This document shows, one piece after another, positions 8,150 to 16,485 of a stretch of DNA of 33,741 bases. Every line of letters starts with the position of its first letter. Position 1 is the first letter of the stretch. Both the position numbers and the translations under genes were made by a program. Where the stretch lies: assembly GCA_016296205.1 (NCBI GenBank), contig JAEDJS010000019.1, forward strand, positions 1 through 33,741, in the 5' to 3' direction. Source of the stretch: Treponema sp. (lineage in GTDB: Bacteria > Spirochaetota > Spirochaetia > Treponematales > Treponemataceae). The notes below the pieces were generated by a model, which searched no databases, had not been told where the DNA came from, and saw nothing but the letters and a program-made list of their open reading frames with translations.

Positions 8150-9286
8150 ATGCTGTCAGACAAACTAATCAATCTTCATCCTTATGTTCCTGGTGAGCAG
8201 CCAAAAGATCGGGTTTATATCAAACTTAACGCTAATGAAAGTCCTTATGCACCTCATAAATCAGTTGTAAAAGCAGTAAAAAAATATGTCACAAAAAATC
8301 CTCAGAAACTGGCACTTTATCCGGATCCAGATTCAAATGAATTGCGTTCAGAAATTGCCGCCATGTTGAATCGTACAGGTGGAGTTCTTTGTAACTCATT
8401 TGATGATTTGCCTGATGAAAAAGATAAAATTCCCTTTGAAGTAACACCAGATATGATTTTTACAGGGAACGGCAGTGATGAAGTTTTAAGCTTTGTGTTC
8501 TATACATTTTTTAATCCTGGGCAGCCAGTTGTAACAGCAAATTTTACATATAGTTTCTATCCTGTTTATGCTGGCTTTTATGGTTTAACTCTTGAGCAGG
8601 TTCCTCTTAAAGACGATTGGACTCTTGATACTCAGAAGATGATTTCTTTTGCCTGCAGTAATAATAGTCCAACAATTTTTGCAAATCCAAATGCACCAAC
8701 CGGCTTGGCTTTAACAAGAAATCAAATCCGGGAATTGCTTTTAAAGGCTCCAAAAGACAGAGTGTTTGTTGTTGATGAAGCATATTGTGATTTTGGCGGA
8801 GAAAGTTCAATTCCACTTTTACAGGAATTTAAAAATCTTGTAATCGTAAGAACTTTTAGTAAGAGCTTTAGTTTTGCCGGAATGCGTCTTGGTTATGTGG
8901 TATCAAATCCAGAAGTTGTAAAGCATCTGTTTACAGTAAAAAATTCTTTTAATCATTTTCCATGCGATGTTTTAAGTCAGCAGGCTGGAATTGCATCTTG
9001 TAAGGCCAGTAACTATTATGCTCGCTGTGCAAGACTTGTGTGCCAGGAACGCAGCAGTATAATTGATTTTCTAAAAAGCAGGGGATGGTTTGTTCTTGAT
9101 AGTACAACTAATTTTGTTTTTGCAAAAAAAGATGGAGTTCAGGGACACGCTGTTTATGAAGAAGTAAAAAAATGCGGAATTCTAATCCGACATTTTGCAA
9201 CACCTGGAATTGATAATTTTGTGCGCATTTCTATTGGTACAAAAAAACAGATGAATCTTCTTAAAAAAGCATTGGAAAAATTTTAA
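8150..9286 (+). CDS. hisC: Histidinol-phosphate aminotransferase (class I/II, PLP)
   Basis: This PLP enzyme converts imidazole-acetol phosphate and glutamate to histidinol phosphate in histidine synthesis. Visible family features are LNANESPYAPH near the N-terminus, FANPNAPTG (178-185), the PLP-contacting VVDEAYCDF (207-215, Asp209), and the Schiff-base lysine in RTFSKSFSFAGMRLGY (Lys238). It has 378 residues, slightly longer than usual because of an insertion of about 20 residues near 78-100 (GGVLCNSFDDLPDE...), a region often short in HisC. No other his gene is nearby, so a broader role with aromatic amino acids is possible. The start has GAGGG at good spacing. The metallophosphoesterase follows 47 bases later and may be cotranscribed. 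Confidence 0.88.
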   Translation: MLSDKLINLHPYVPGEQPKDRVYIKLNANESPYAPHKSVVKAVKKYVTKNPQKLALYPDPDSNELRSEIAAMLNRTGGVLCNSFDDLPDEKDKIPFEVTPDMIFTGNGSDEVLSFVFYTFFNPGQPVVTANFTYSFYPVYAGFYGLTLEQVPLKDDWTLDTQKMISFACSNNSPTIFANPNAPTGLALTRNQIRELLLKAPKDRVFVVDEAYCDFGGESSIPLLQEFKNLVIVRTFSKSFSFAGMRLGYVVSNPEVVKHLFTVKNSFNHFPCDVLSQQAGIASCKASNYYARCARLVCQERSSIIDFLKSRGWFVLDSTTNFVFAKKDGVQGHAVYEEVKKCGILIRHFATPGIDNFVRISIGTKKQMNLLKKALEKF

Positions 9287-9333
9287 AATTTTTTAGTAAA
9301 TAAAATTGAATAGAAAATTAAATGGAGAAAAAT

Positions 9334-10014
9334 ATGAAACTTTTATGTATTAGTGATTTGCATGGAAATATTGAAGTGCTTGATAAACTGGAAAGTGAAT
9401 TTAAAAATTCAGATGCAGTTTTGTTTGCCGGAGATTTTGCAAAATTTGGTGATACAAAAACCGGATTGCCAGCCTTGGAAAAACTCACAGAAAAACATCA
9501 GAATATTTTTGCTGTTTTAGGAAACTGCGATAAAGAAGATTTTCTTGCCCAGATTGAAGCTGCTGATGTTAGCTGCCAGAAAAGTCTGGTTTTTCACGAA
9601 GGATTATTGATTGCAGGTTGTGGTGGCGGAACAAAATTTACTGGAACAACTCCATACGAACGCACAGAAGAAGAAATCATTTCCGATTATAAAACTGTTG
9701 CAGAAAGTGATTCAGAATCCGGAGAACTTGGAAATCTTATACTGATTATGCACAATCCTCCAAAAGACACAGAATGCGATAAAGTTGCCCCAACTGTTCA
9801 CGTGGGAAGCCAGATGCTTAGAGAATTTGTTGAACAGTACAAGCCTATTCTAGTTGTTACCGGTCATATTCACGAAAGTAAAGGTGTGGATAAAATTGGT
9901 GAGACAACAGTTTTAAATCCTGGAGCTTTGCTGGAAGGTTCTTATTCTGTAGTCACATTAACAAAAGACGGCCACCAGTGGAAGGTTGATTCAGTTGAGT
10001 TGAAGTCTATTTAA
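9334..10014 (+). CDS. Calcineurin-like metallophosphoesterase (YfcE/UPF0046-like)
   Basis: The sequence shows all metal-binding motifs of the family in order: D-x-H in CISDLHGN, GD in FAGDFAKFGD, GNCD in VLGNCDKE, the histidine of LIMHNPP and GHIH in VTGHIHESKG. It is therefore a cytosolic binuclear-metal phosphohydrolase; substrates in this family vary (phosphodiesters, nucleotides) and cannot be read here. An ATG four codons upstream is in frame, but it is itself part of the GGAG that serves as Shine-Dalgarno for the ATG at 9334, so the shorter 226-residue form is preferred. It follows hisC closely on the same strand. Confidence 0.85.
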   Translation: MKLLCISDLHGNIEVLDKLESEFKNSDAVLFAGDFAKFGDTKTGLPALEKLTEKHQNIFAVLGNCDKEDFLAQIEAADVSCQKSLVFHEGLLIAGCGGGTKFTGTTPYERTEEEIISDYKTVAESDSESGELGNLILIMHNPPKDTECDKVAPTVHVGSQMLREFVEQYKPILVVTGHIHESKGVDKIGETTVLNPGALLEGSYSVVTLTKDGHQWKVDSVELKSI

Positions 10015-10042
10015 TTTGTAAGCTAACGGTTCGGGATTTTTT

Positions 10043-10960
10043 TTATAATTTACTGCAGCAGATTCTAAATCCAATGTAGTCGTAATTTTCACTTGGAGTA
10101 TAAGCAAATCTTTCTGCGGCAGAGCAGAATGGTGTGTATTCTGAATAACTTCCGCCTCTAAGAATTCTTGCTTCTCCGATTTTTGGACCGGTTTCCATTT
10201 TGTTTTTTTCTGAATCTTTGTAAATCCCGTTCCAGTCCCAGCACCATTCCAGAATGTTTCCGCTCATATCAAAAATTCCTGCACTGTTTGGATTCCCGCT
10301 GGCAGGTGCTGCATTTTTGTTTTCAAATGGCGTGCCTGCAGTTCCCACTGTTCTTGGTTCCTGGCAATTTGTCCACGCAATTGCTTCTTCTGGAATTTCA
10401 TCCGATAATTGACCGCTGACCAGTTCTGTATTCTGGAATCCCTGGGGAGTCCACACTGCGGCATATTCCCATTCTGTTTCTGTTGGAAGTCTGTACCCGT
10501 TAGCTTCAAAATTGCATTCAGCCAAATCACATTCTGCAGTATTGGTGGCATCTCTCAAAACTGAATTTTTGTAAGTGTAGCATGGAGTTCTTCCGTTTAA
10601 TTCGCTTAATGCATTGCACCAGACAATGGATTCGTACCAGCTTATTCCACCGGCCGGGATGTTGTTGTCTTCTTTTCCAGTGTTCTTTTTTGCAGGAGTT
10701 TCAAAAATATATCCCAATTTCTTTGCTTTAATTTTTACAGTGTTGAACAGCTTGAGAGTTGTTTCATATCGATTGATGTAAAAATCACTAACCCATCTTT
10801 TACCGGTTATGTTCTGATAATTTTTGCCGATTTCAAAATTGTGGGAGCCGTCGCTGTTGATTTTTGCAGGAATGAGAATCATATCAATCTGTTTGAATTC
10901 CTGTGCAAAACATGCTGAGGATAAACAAAGAGCAATAATCAATTTTTTTAAAATTTTCAT
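10043..10960 (-). CDS. Exported FGE/SUMF1-domain protein
   Basis: Residues 1-19 (MKILKKLIIALCLSSACFA) form a signal peptide. The rest is one sulfatase-modifying-factor domain, recognised by GGISWYESIVWCNALSE, GYRLPTETEWEYAA, MSGNILEWCWDW, RGGSYS and the terminal GFRICC. True formylglycine-generating enzymes oxidise a sulfatase cysteine using two cysteines after RGGS. Here the second is kept (Cys279) but the position of the first is occupied by Glu in GGSYSEYTPFC, so copper-dependent oxidase activity is doubtful. Many bacterial proteins with this fold act instead as binding or lipoprotein-type surface proteins. Its AGGAGG overlaps the corA stop codon, which implies translational coupling. Confidence 0.85.
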   Translation of the reverse strand: MKILKKLIIALCLSSACFAQEFKQIDMILIPAKINSDGSHNFEIGKNYQNITGKRWVSDFYINRYETTLKLFNTVKIKAKKLGYIFETPAKKNTGKEDNNIPAGGISWYESIVWCNALSELNGRTPCYTYKNSVLRDATNTAECDLAECNFEANGYRLPTETEWEYAAVWTPQGFQNTELVSGQLSDEIPEEAIAWTNCQEPRTVGTAGTPFENKNAAPASGNPNSAGIFDMSGNILEWCWDWNGIYKDSEKNKMETGPKIGEARILRGGSYSEYTPFCSAAERFAYTPSENYDYIGFRICCSKL

Positions 10961-10971
10961 TGTTTTGCCTC

Positions 10972-12045
10972 CTAATTTTTTATATGCTTGTGGGTGATTT
11001 TTTCTGCCTTCTTTTCTGCAATTTGAATCAGCTTTTTCTGTTTTTTTTCGGCCTTGTACTGCTTGAAATTTTTCTTTTTTTGTTTTGCCCGTTGAGCAGT
11101 TTTTGTGCTACCCATAAGCATCCACCAGCCGATTAAACCAGTACCAAGACAAAGACAGCTGATTGCAACCATCCCAAGCCATCCGCTGTTCATCCATGGA
11201 AGTGGAATGTTCATTCCCCAGAAACTTGTGATAAATGTTGGAATCATCAGAACAAGTGAAATTAATGTCATTTTTTTCATGATAATGTTAAGGTTGTTGC
11301 TCAATACAGAAGCAAATGCATCATTCATCTGACTCATAATGTTCATGTATGTGTCTGCCATTTCCATAGCCTGTTTGCTGTCTATTTCTACGTCATCAAG
11401 CCAGTCCTGGTCTTCTTCATCAAGGCGAAGGATTTTTGACTTTCTGATTTTTTCCAGAAGCAGCTGGTTGCTTTTAAGAGATGTGCTAAAGAAAACCAGT
11501 GATTTCTGCAGGTTCAACAGCTGAACAAATTCTTTGTTTTCTACTGCCGCAAACATTTCGTTCTGGATGGTTGTTGCTCTTCTGTTGATTTCTTTAAGGT
11601 ACCGCAGAAAAGTCCAGTCGGCACGAGCCATAATTCTGATTGTAAAAGCAGTTGAATCTTTAAGTGCCAGGTTTGCTACACGGTTTGTTGAAAAATCTTT
11701 TAAAACTTCGCTGTCTGTCCAGCAGATTGTGACTATTGTTTTATCTTTTGTAATTACACCAACTGGAGCAGTAAAATATTGAATGTCGGAATTTGGTGAA
11801 AAAACCGGAAGTTTAATCAATGTTAAAGTCTGATTTTTTTCTTCTATCTGTTCAATACGTGCCAGTTCGTCTGGGTCAAGAATATCTATGATTGTATCTT
11901 TATCTATGTCGAATTTTGTTTCTAAAATTTCAATATCATCTCTGGTAACGTTTCTGGCGTCAATCCAGGTTGTTTTACGTCTGTCCAAATCTTCTTCATT
12001 GAGTTTGACTAATTTGCCTTCTTCCTGCTGCCAGTAATTAATCAT
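10972..12045 (-). CDS. corA: CorA-type Mg2+/Co2+ channel
   Basis: A large cytosolic N-terminal domain of about 255 residues, a long stalk helix and two C-terminal membrane segments (about 258-277 and 290-310) match CorA. The signature GMN (277-279) sits at the end of the first membrane helix, followed by the periplasmic loop IPLPWMNSGW. Family members form homopentameric Mg2+ channels gated by cytosolic Mg2+. The C-terminal tail after the second helix is unusually long and Lys-rich (about 45 residues). GAGG lies seven bases before the ATG. It is the first gene of a two-gene unit with the FGE-like gene, 11 bases apart; no functional link is evident. Confidence 0.93.
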   Translation of the reverse strand: MINYWQQEEGKLVKLNEEDLDRRKTTWIDARNVTRDDIEILETKFDIDKDTIIDILDPDELARIEQIEEKNQTLTLIKLPVFSPNSDIQYFTAPVGVITKDKTIVTICWTDSEVLKDFSTNRVANLALKDSTAFTIRIMARADWTFLRYLKEINRRATTIQNEMFAAVENKEFVQLLNLQKSLVFFSTSLKSNQLLLEKIRKSKILRLDEEDQDWLDDVEIDSKQAMEMADTYMNIMSQMNDAFASVLSNNLNIIMKKMTLISLVLMIPTFITSFWGMNIPLPWMNSGWLGMVAISCLCLGTGLIGWWMLMGSTKTAQRAKQKKKNFKQYKAEKKQKKLIQIAEKKAEKITHKHIKN

Positions 12046-12082
12046 CTTGGGCCTCGCTGCAACTGATTTTGAATGTTCTTTA

Positions 12083-12111
12083 AGTTTAACTTATTTAGGA
12101 AGTCGTTTCAA
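12083..12111 (-). promoter_or_regulatory. Promoter of the corA unit
   Basis: On the minus strand TTGAAA (12111-12106), 17 bases, TAAACT (12088-12083). The start would fall near 12076, giving a leader of about 30 bases with a Shine-Dalgarno. Confidence 0.5.
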
Positions 12112-12140
12112 TAAAAAATCAAAAAAAAGTTGAATAATTA

Positions 12141-12158
12141 AATTCTTTTGGTTCAAAA
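12141..12158. other. 18-bp motif with quasi-palindromic core
   Basis: AATTCTTTTGGTTCAAAA is present here and, inverted, at 6083-6100. It lies in the divergent interval between corA and the small lipoprotein gene. The core TTTTG-GTT-CAAAA could bind a dimeric regulator; this is only a suggestion from symmetry. Confidence 0.35.
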
Positions 12159-12222
12159 TTCAATATTTTAAACAATATTATAAATGGAAGGTAACAGAAA
12201 CAATTTTTTTAAGGAGGATATT

Positions 12223-12642
12223 TTGAAAAATTCCCTGATTATGGGCCAGATTCTTTGTTTTCTGGCTATGGGCTGTTCAACATTAAAATCTGTGGTAAAT
12301 CCCTATATTCTGGCCTGTGGAGATGCTGAATGTTCATCTGACGGCGAAACTTTTTTGTGCACTTTTGATTTTGTTAACTGCAGCTCAAAAAAAGTTGTAT
12401 CTCTTGAATTTGGTTTTAGGATTATGTTTGATTCTGATTTTACTGAATATGATGATGAATTTTCTTCGGAAGTTATTAAAAAAGTAGAGATTAATGTGGA
12501 TCCGGGAAAAGCTTTAAATTTTAATGTTGATGTTAAGGTTTTAAATAATTTCCAGGCAGAAAGCTTCGGGAGTATTTTTGCATCTGATCCCGAAGTTTTT
12601 AAAATTTATTACCAGGACGGATCTAGTTGGATTTGTGGGTAA
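12223..12642 (+). CDS. Small lipoprotein of unknown function
   Basis: AAGGAGG precedes a TTG at 12223 with 6-base spacing, so the product is 139 residues and begins (M)KNSLIMGQILCFLAMGC. The first ATG of the open frame (12184) has no ribosome site and would spoil the signal peptide. The hydrophobic segment ends in a lipobox-like FLAMGC, so the protein should be lipidated and exported. The mature part is mostly beta-like and contains several cysteines (AECSSDGETFLC, VNCSSKK), with acidic stretches. I recognise no family. Its last 20 bases overlap the end of the convergent 602-aa gene. Confidence 0.75.
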   Translation: MKNSLIMGQILCFLAMGCSTLKSVVNPYILACGDAECSSDGETFLCTFDFVNCSSKKVVSLEFGFRIMFDSDFTEYDDEFSSEVIKKVEINVDPGKALNFNVDVKVLNNFQAESFGSIFASDPEVFKIYYQDGSSWICG

Positions 12643-14431
12643 GATTCCAGTGCTCCATTGCTTCCATTACTTCCTGATTTGTGCTGATCCAGTCATATTT
12701 TTCCAGAAGCTTGTCGCAGGTTTTTACAAGGTCGCCCTGGAATAATTCCATTGCCTCTTTGTAATCTTTGTACAGTTCGTCATAACTGAAGGGCTGGCTG
12801 TTATTGATTGCATCGATGTTTTCTTTATCCTGGGTGATTCTGTCTAATTCCCATTTGCCCTTGTGGAAAATAAAGATAAGGTTTTCTCTGTAAAGATTGT
12901 GATGAACAATAGGGTATTCTGTAATAAGCAGCTGGTATTCAACACTGTGCTTTACTTTTTCTCCTTCCTGGAATGGTGTTCCGTCTTCTCTTGTTACAGG
13001 TGGCAGTTTGTCTCTTACAATTGGTCCGGTTGCCATAAGTCTTGCGGGTTTGCCGTCGATTTTTAATTGGCTTACTCCAAAGATTGTGCACTGGCCATTG
13101 TTGTTGTCTATGAGCCATTCTGCAGGGCTGTAAGTTCCCATATTTTTGTTCATCATGGCACGGGTTTGAGCTGCAACATAAATATTGCTTACTTGAGCTT
13201 CTGTTGTGTTTCCTACTGCCCGGCCACCTGTTGCAGCCTGTATGCTAAGAACGTTAGCTGTGTTGATTCCACTCATAAAAAGTTCTGCTACTTGGAATGA
13301 AGTTAAACCTTTTGTAGTAGTTCGCTCTTTCATGTCATCAGCAATCCAGATATAGAAAAGTGATAAAATAGAAATCATAACTGCACTGGCGGCAAATCTA
13401 GGCCAGTTAGTTTTCCAGAATCTAAGCCTTTTTATACGCTTTGCTCTTGATGATTTTTCTTTTTCTGCCGTCTTTTTTAATTCTGCCAGCCTGTCTGAAT
13501 CAATCTGCTCCAAACAATTTTTCTGCTGTTCAATAAATTCTTTTAACTGTGCTATTGGAAAATCTTTCTGCAAAAGTTCACTGTTTTTAGATTCAGCATT
13601 GTTGAATTTTTTTGCAGAATTTACTTGTGTGTGGTAAAGAATCGATTCAGTTAAATTTCTTTTGTCGCCGTAACGTGCTTTTTCGTAAACAACTTTTTCG
13701 GGGCTGCGGCTTAAACATCCATCGATATAAGCTGTTAAATCTTCAGGTGCTCCAAAAAGGTTCAGGGTAAGTGAATCAAAATTGTGGTCAATAAAATCTT
13801 CGTAGCGCTTTACGCTGTCTGTATTTGCAAAAGGAAATTTGCCAGTTAAAATTCTGTAGGCAATTACACTTTGAGTAAATCTTACTGCTTTAAGTTTGCT
13901 AAGTTTTCTGAAAATATAAAAACCGCTGTTGGCACTGTAATGTTCAGCACTGGAAAGTTCAACAGAGCGTTCAAAGTTTTCCTGAGGAAGAAAAAGAACT
14001 TTAGAAAAATCATCTGCAATAAAAATTCCACCGGCACCGTTATTTGGATATTTCTGGAGGTTAGTTTTAATTGCTGCTTCAATTGATTCCAACGCGGTGA
14101 TGGAAGCCTTTTTCTGAAGCTGCAGGTTTTCTTCTGTTGGTTCAAGCTCAAGAATATCTTTAAGACTTTTGCCTTTAAAACCAGACCCTTTAAGAAGAAC
14201 AGTTTCATCATCTTTCTGGGTGTAAACAGTTGGTTCAAAAGAGCTTAAAACTGGTTCAGTAAATTTCCATGGAGAAAAATTCCACTGGTTATTGTAGAAT
14301 TCGGCCAGCATGCCTTCTTCCTGCAGCAGGTCACTGGTTTTTGCTTTTGTATATGCGTTTTCAGTTTTGAGAGTGTTTAAAAAAATTGTTGAATCATCCT
14401 GAGGGTGAGAAAATAAAATTATTTTGGTCAT
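12623..14431 (-). CDS. 602-aa single-TM protein with weak resemblance to a degenerate protein kinase lobe
   Basis: The cytoplasmic N-terminal part (about 1-365) contains AYRILTGKFPFA followed by a helical stretch ending DGCLSRSP. This recalls the C-lobe of Ser/Thr kinases (the ltGk-PF signature), but I see no glycine loop, HRD or DFG, so any kinase relation would be a pseudokinase. This is tentative. A basic stretch (RAKRIKRLRFWK) precedes one membrane segment (about 371-390). The extracytoplasmic domain of about 210 residues carries TTTKGLTSFQVAELF and a compact beta-rich part near 460-540. No family is recognised. The promoter is consensus-like and sits 6 bases before the ATG, with no Shine-Dalgarno. 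Divergent from the DUF4230-like gene. Confidence 0.7.
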   Translation of the reverse strand: MTKIILFSHPQDDSTIFLNTLKTENAYTKAKTSDLLQEEGMLAEFYNNQWNFSPWKFTEPVLSSFEPTVYTQKDDETVLLKGSGFKGKSLKDILELEPTEENLQLQKKASITALESIEAAIKTNLQKYPNNGAGGIFIADDFSKVLFLPQENFERSVELSSAEHYSANSGFYIFRKLSKLKAVRFTQSVIAYRILTGKFPFANTDSVKRYEDFIDHNFDSLTLNLFGAPEDLTAYIDGCLSRSPEKVVYEKARYGDKRNLTESILYHTQVNSAKKFNNAESKNSELLQKDFPIAQLKEFIEQQKNCLEQIDSDRLAELKKTAEKEKSSRAKRIKRLRFWKTNWPRFAASAVMISILSLFYIWIADDMKERTTTKGLTSFQVAELFMSGINTANVLSIQAATGGRAVGNTTEAQVSNIYVAAQTRAMMNKNMGTYSPAEWLIDNNNGQCTIFGVSQLKIDGKPARLMATGPIVRDKLPPVTREDGTPFQEGEKVKHSVEYQLLITEYPIVHHNLYRENLIFIFHKGKWELDRITQDKENIDAINNSQPFSYDELYKDYKEAMELFQGDLVKTCDKLLEKYDWISTNQEVMEAMEHWNLTHKSN

Positions 14432-14437
14432 AGTTGA

Positions 14438-14466
14438 ATTGTAGAATAAATGTCGATTTTTTTCAA
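14438..14466 (-). promoter_or_regulatory. Promoter of the 602-aa gene, leaderless geometry
   Basis: On the minus strand TTGAAA (14466-14461), 17 bases, TACAAT (14443-14438), then six bases (TCAACT) and the ATG at 14431. A start seven bases after the -10 would be the A of ATG. No Shine-Dalgarno. Confidence 0.65.
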
Positions 14467-14472
14467 TTCAAG

Positions 14473-14481
14473 TGGTATAAT
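14473..14481 (+). promoter_or_regulatory. Extended -10 promoter of the DUF4230-like gene, leaderless geometry
   Basis: TGG-TATAAT is a perfect TGn-extended -10 (14473-14481), with six bases (ATAATT) before the ATG at 14488. No good -35 is seen at 17 bases, as is common for extended -10 promoters. The region overlaps the divergent promoter at 14438-14466 to within 7 bases. Confidence 0.6.
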
Positions 14482-14487
14482 ATAATT

Positions 14488-15390
14488 ATGGAAGAGAATA
14501 ATCAGAATCAAACTGTTCAGAAGAATTCAAAAGAGATTAAGAACGAAATTAGAAAGCAGAAAAAATTACTCAGGCAGCAGAAACGTCTTGAAAACAAGGC
14601 TAAGCCAAAAACAAGCTGGACTACAAAATGGTTCTGGTTTAAATTATGTTTTTTTGTGATTGCAGTTCTTGCCCTGATTTTTGTTTTTTTTGTTGAATAC
14701 AGACGATTGCAGAAAGTAGAAAAATCAACAAACAAAGAAGTTGTTACATCTAGCATCGAACGAGCGGCAGAATTAACCGTTTTAAAAAATAATTATACAG
14801 ATGTTGTTTGCGTAAAAAAAACTAAGTTCAACGGACTGGCAAAATCTTATGCTATTATAAAATATACTGGTCAGATTAGAGCCGGTGTGCCTAGCGTAAA
14901 GGATATAAAAATTCAATTTAATGAACTGCTTGAGACTGTTCACGTTATTGTTCCTCATTCAGAAATTTTAAGCAACGCGCTTACTTCTCAGGAAGTGTTC
15001 GACGAAAAGCAGAATATTTTTGTTCCTATTTCTACCCAGGAAATTTTTGACGAAATTATTGCAGGTCAAACAGAAACAGAAATTAACCTTGTAAACAGCG
15101 GATTCCTGAATGATGTTGATTTGCAGACTCGTGGGGTTATTAAAGAAATTTTAATAGGATGCGGATATTCAAATATCAGATTTTCTTACGTAGATGATGT
15201 AAGTGAAAATGTAGAAATTGCAGAAAAAATTCTTGAAAATAAATCAGATGATGAAGCATCTTCCCATGATTCTCAAATTCAGGGACAGAGAAAATGGTCC
15301 TGGAGAAAAGCAAAGGTAATTATTCAGGATCAGATGGAAGAACAGAGCATGAGTGATGATTCAACTTCTGAAGAATTAATGGTGGAATAA
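14488..15390 (+). CDS. DUF4230-like membrane-anchored protein
   Basis: The 300-residue product has a basic coiled N-terminal stretch (KEIKNEIRKQKKLLRQQKR), one membrane segment (about residues 56-76) and an external domain with SIERAAELTVLKNNYTDV, IKYTGQIRAGVPSVKDIKIQFNE and VHVIVPHSEIL. I match this by memory to the DUF4230 family of single-pass envelope proteins of unknown function. The last 50 residues are an acidic and polar tail. An upstream ATG at 14434 is in frame but would lie inside the promoter, so 14488 is preferred. The PhnP-like hydrolase starts two bases after the stop, so the two form an operon. Confidence 0.75.
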   Translation: MEENNQNQTVQKNSKEIKNEIRKQKKLLRQQKRLENKAKPKTSWTTKWFWFKLCFFVIAVLALIFVFFVEYRRLQKVEKSTNKEVVTSSIERAAELTVLKNNYTDVVCVKKTKFNGLAKSYAIIKYTGQIRAGVPSVKDIKIQFNELLETVHVIVPHSEILSNALTSQEVFDEKQNIFVPISTQEIFDEIIAGQTETEINLVNSGFLNDVDLQTRGVIKEILIGCGYSNIRFSYVDDVSENVEIAEKILENKSDDEASSHDSQIQGQRKWSWRKAKVIIQDQMEEQSMSDDSTSEELMVE

Positions 15391-15391
15391 A

Positions 15392-16474
15392 ATGAAGCTG
15401 GTTTTGCTGGGAACAGGAACAAGTCACGGTATTCCTGTTATTGGTTGTGGTTGCAAAGTGTGCCGTTCTTCGGATTCAAGAAATAATAGGTTTAGAGCCA
15501 GTGCACTTTTACTGGCAGATATTCCGGGGAACTGTTCTGATTTTAATAATCCAACTGGCAGTGTTGCAGGCGGTTTTAAAGAAATTGTAAAATGGAATAA
15601 GCTTGTGGCTCAGCAGAAGGGTACAAGTCTTGCAGAACCAATGCTGGTTGAAGAATGCAGAAATCTTTCTGACAAAGACAAAGAAATGCTTTGCAAGACG
15701 AATATTCTTGTTGATGCTGGTCCAGAATTTAGAATTCAGGCAATAAAATCCGGAATAAAAAAGCTTGATGCAGTTTTATTGACTCACAGTCATGCAGATC
15801 ATCTTCATGGGCTTGACGACCTTAGGATTTTTTCTTCCAGTAAACCTCCCAAAAGAATGATTCCGGAAGAGGATATAGAAACAAAAACTCTTGAAATTTA
15901 TGCCAACTCAAATACTTTGGCAGATATTACCAGCAGATTTGATTATGCATTTAAACCAACTCAGGAAGGCGGGGGAAAACCTAAAATTAATATTCTCCCA
16001 ACAGAAAATTTTTCATTAGAAAATCCACTTGTTGTAAATAATATTCAAATTGTTCCTGTCCCAATTCTGCATGGTCACTTGCAGGATAACGGTTATGCTT
16101 TTATTGAAGAATTAGACGGAAAAAAACATTGTATACTTTACTTAACAGACTGCAGTTCAATTCCGGAAAGCTCCTATTCACTTATTCATAAAATTGCAAA
16201 GGTCTGCCAAAGCGGTTCAATAAGTCATCTTGTAATTGACGCCCTTCGTGAAAAATCCCATACAACTCATTTTAACTTTGAACAGGCATTGGAAGCCGCA
16301 GAAATTATTAAGCCTGTAAATACCTGGTTTACCCACATCTGCCATGTTCATTCCCACCAGGAAATTCAATCTTATATTGATGAGAATCTGCAAAAATACC
16401 CGGGACTTTGGGAAATTAAAAAGACCGGTGGAACAATTCAACCGGCCTATGATTTTATGGAAATTTCCTGTTAA
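15392..16474 (+). CDS. Metallo-beta-lactamase-fold hydrolase (PhnP-like)
   Basis: The N-terminus MKLVLLGTGTSHGIPVIGCGCKVC combines the strand-turn of the fold with the C-x-C-x2-C zinc site typical of PhnP-like phosphodiesterases. The metal motif is THSHADHLHGLDDLR. Later ligands are in ILHGHL, YLTDCSS and the C-terminal HVHSH. Characterised relatives hydrolyse cyclic phosphodiesters such as phosphoribosyl 1,2-cyclic phosphate. At 360 residues it is about 100 longer than PhnP; the extra sequence (about residues 47-105 and 150-200) is not recognised. No phosphonate genes are nearby, so another cyclic phosphate is more likely. It is cotranscribed with the DUF4230-like gene and convergent with htrA, 11 bases apart. 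Confidence 0.85.
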   Translation: MKLVLLGTGTSHGIPVIGCGCKVCRSSDSRNNRFRASALLLADIPGNCSDFNNPTGSVAGGFKEIVKWNKLVAQQKGTSLAEPMLVEECRNLSDKDKEMLCKTNILVDAGPEFRIQAIKSGIKKLDAVLLTHSHADHLHGLDDLRIFSSSKPPKRMIPEEDIETKTLEIYANSNTLADITSRFDYAFKPTQEGGGKPKINILPTENFSLENPLVVNNIQIVPVPILHGHLQDNGYAFIEELDGKKHCILYLTDCSSIPESSYSLIHKIAKVCQSGSISHLVIDALREKSHTTHFNFEQALEAAEIIKPVNTWFTHICHVHSHQEIQSYIDENLQKYPGLWEIKKTGGTIQPAYDFMEISC

Positions 16475-16485
16475 TTTTTTATTGA

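Noticed and set aside
12184..12222. Upstream ATG as the start of the small lipoprotein
   Set aside because: It has no ribosome site and adds a charged stretch before the signal peptide, while the TTG at 12223 has AAGGAGG at ideal spacing.
14434..14487. Upstream start of the DUF4230-like gene
   Set aside because: It would place the start before the extended -10 TATAAT, which must lie upstream of the coding region.
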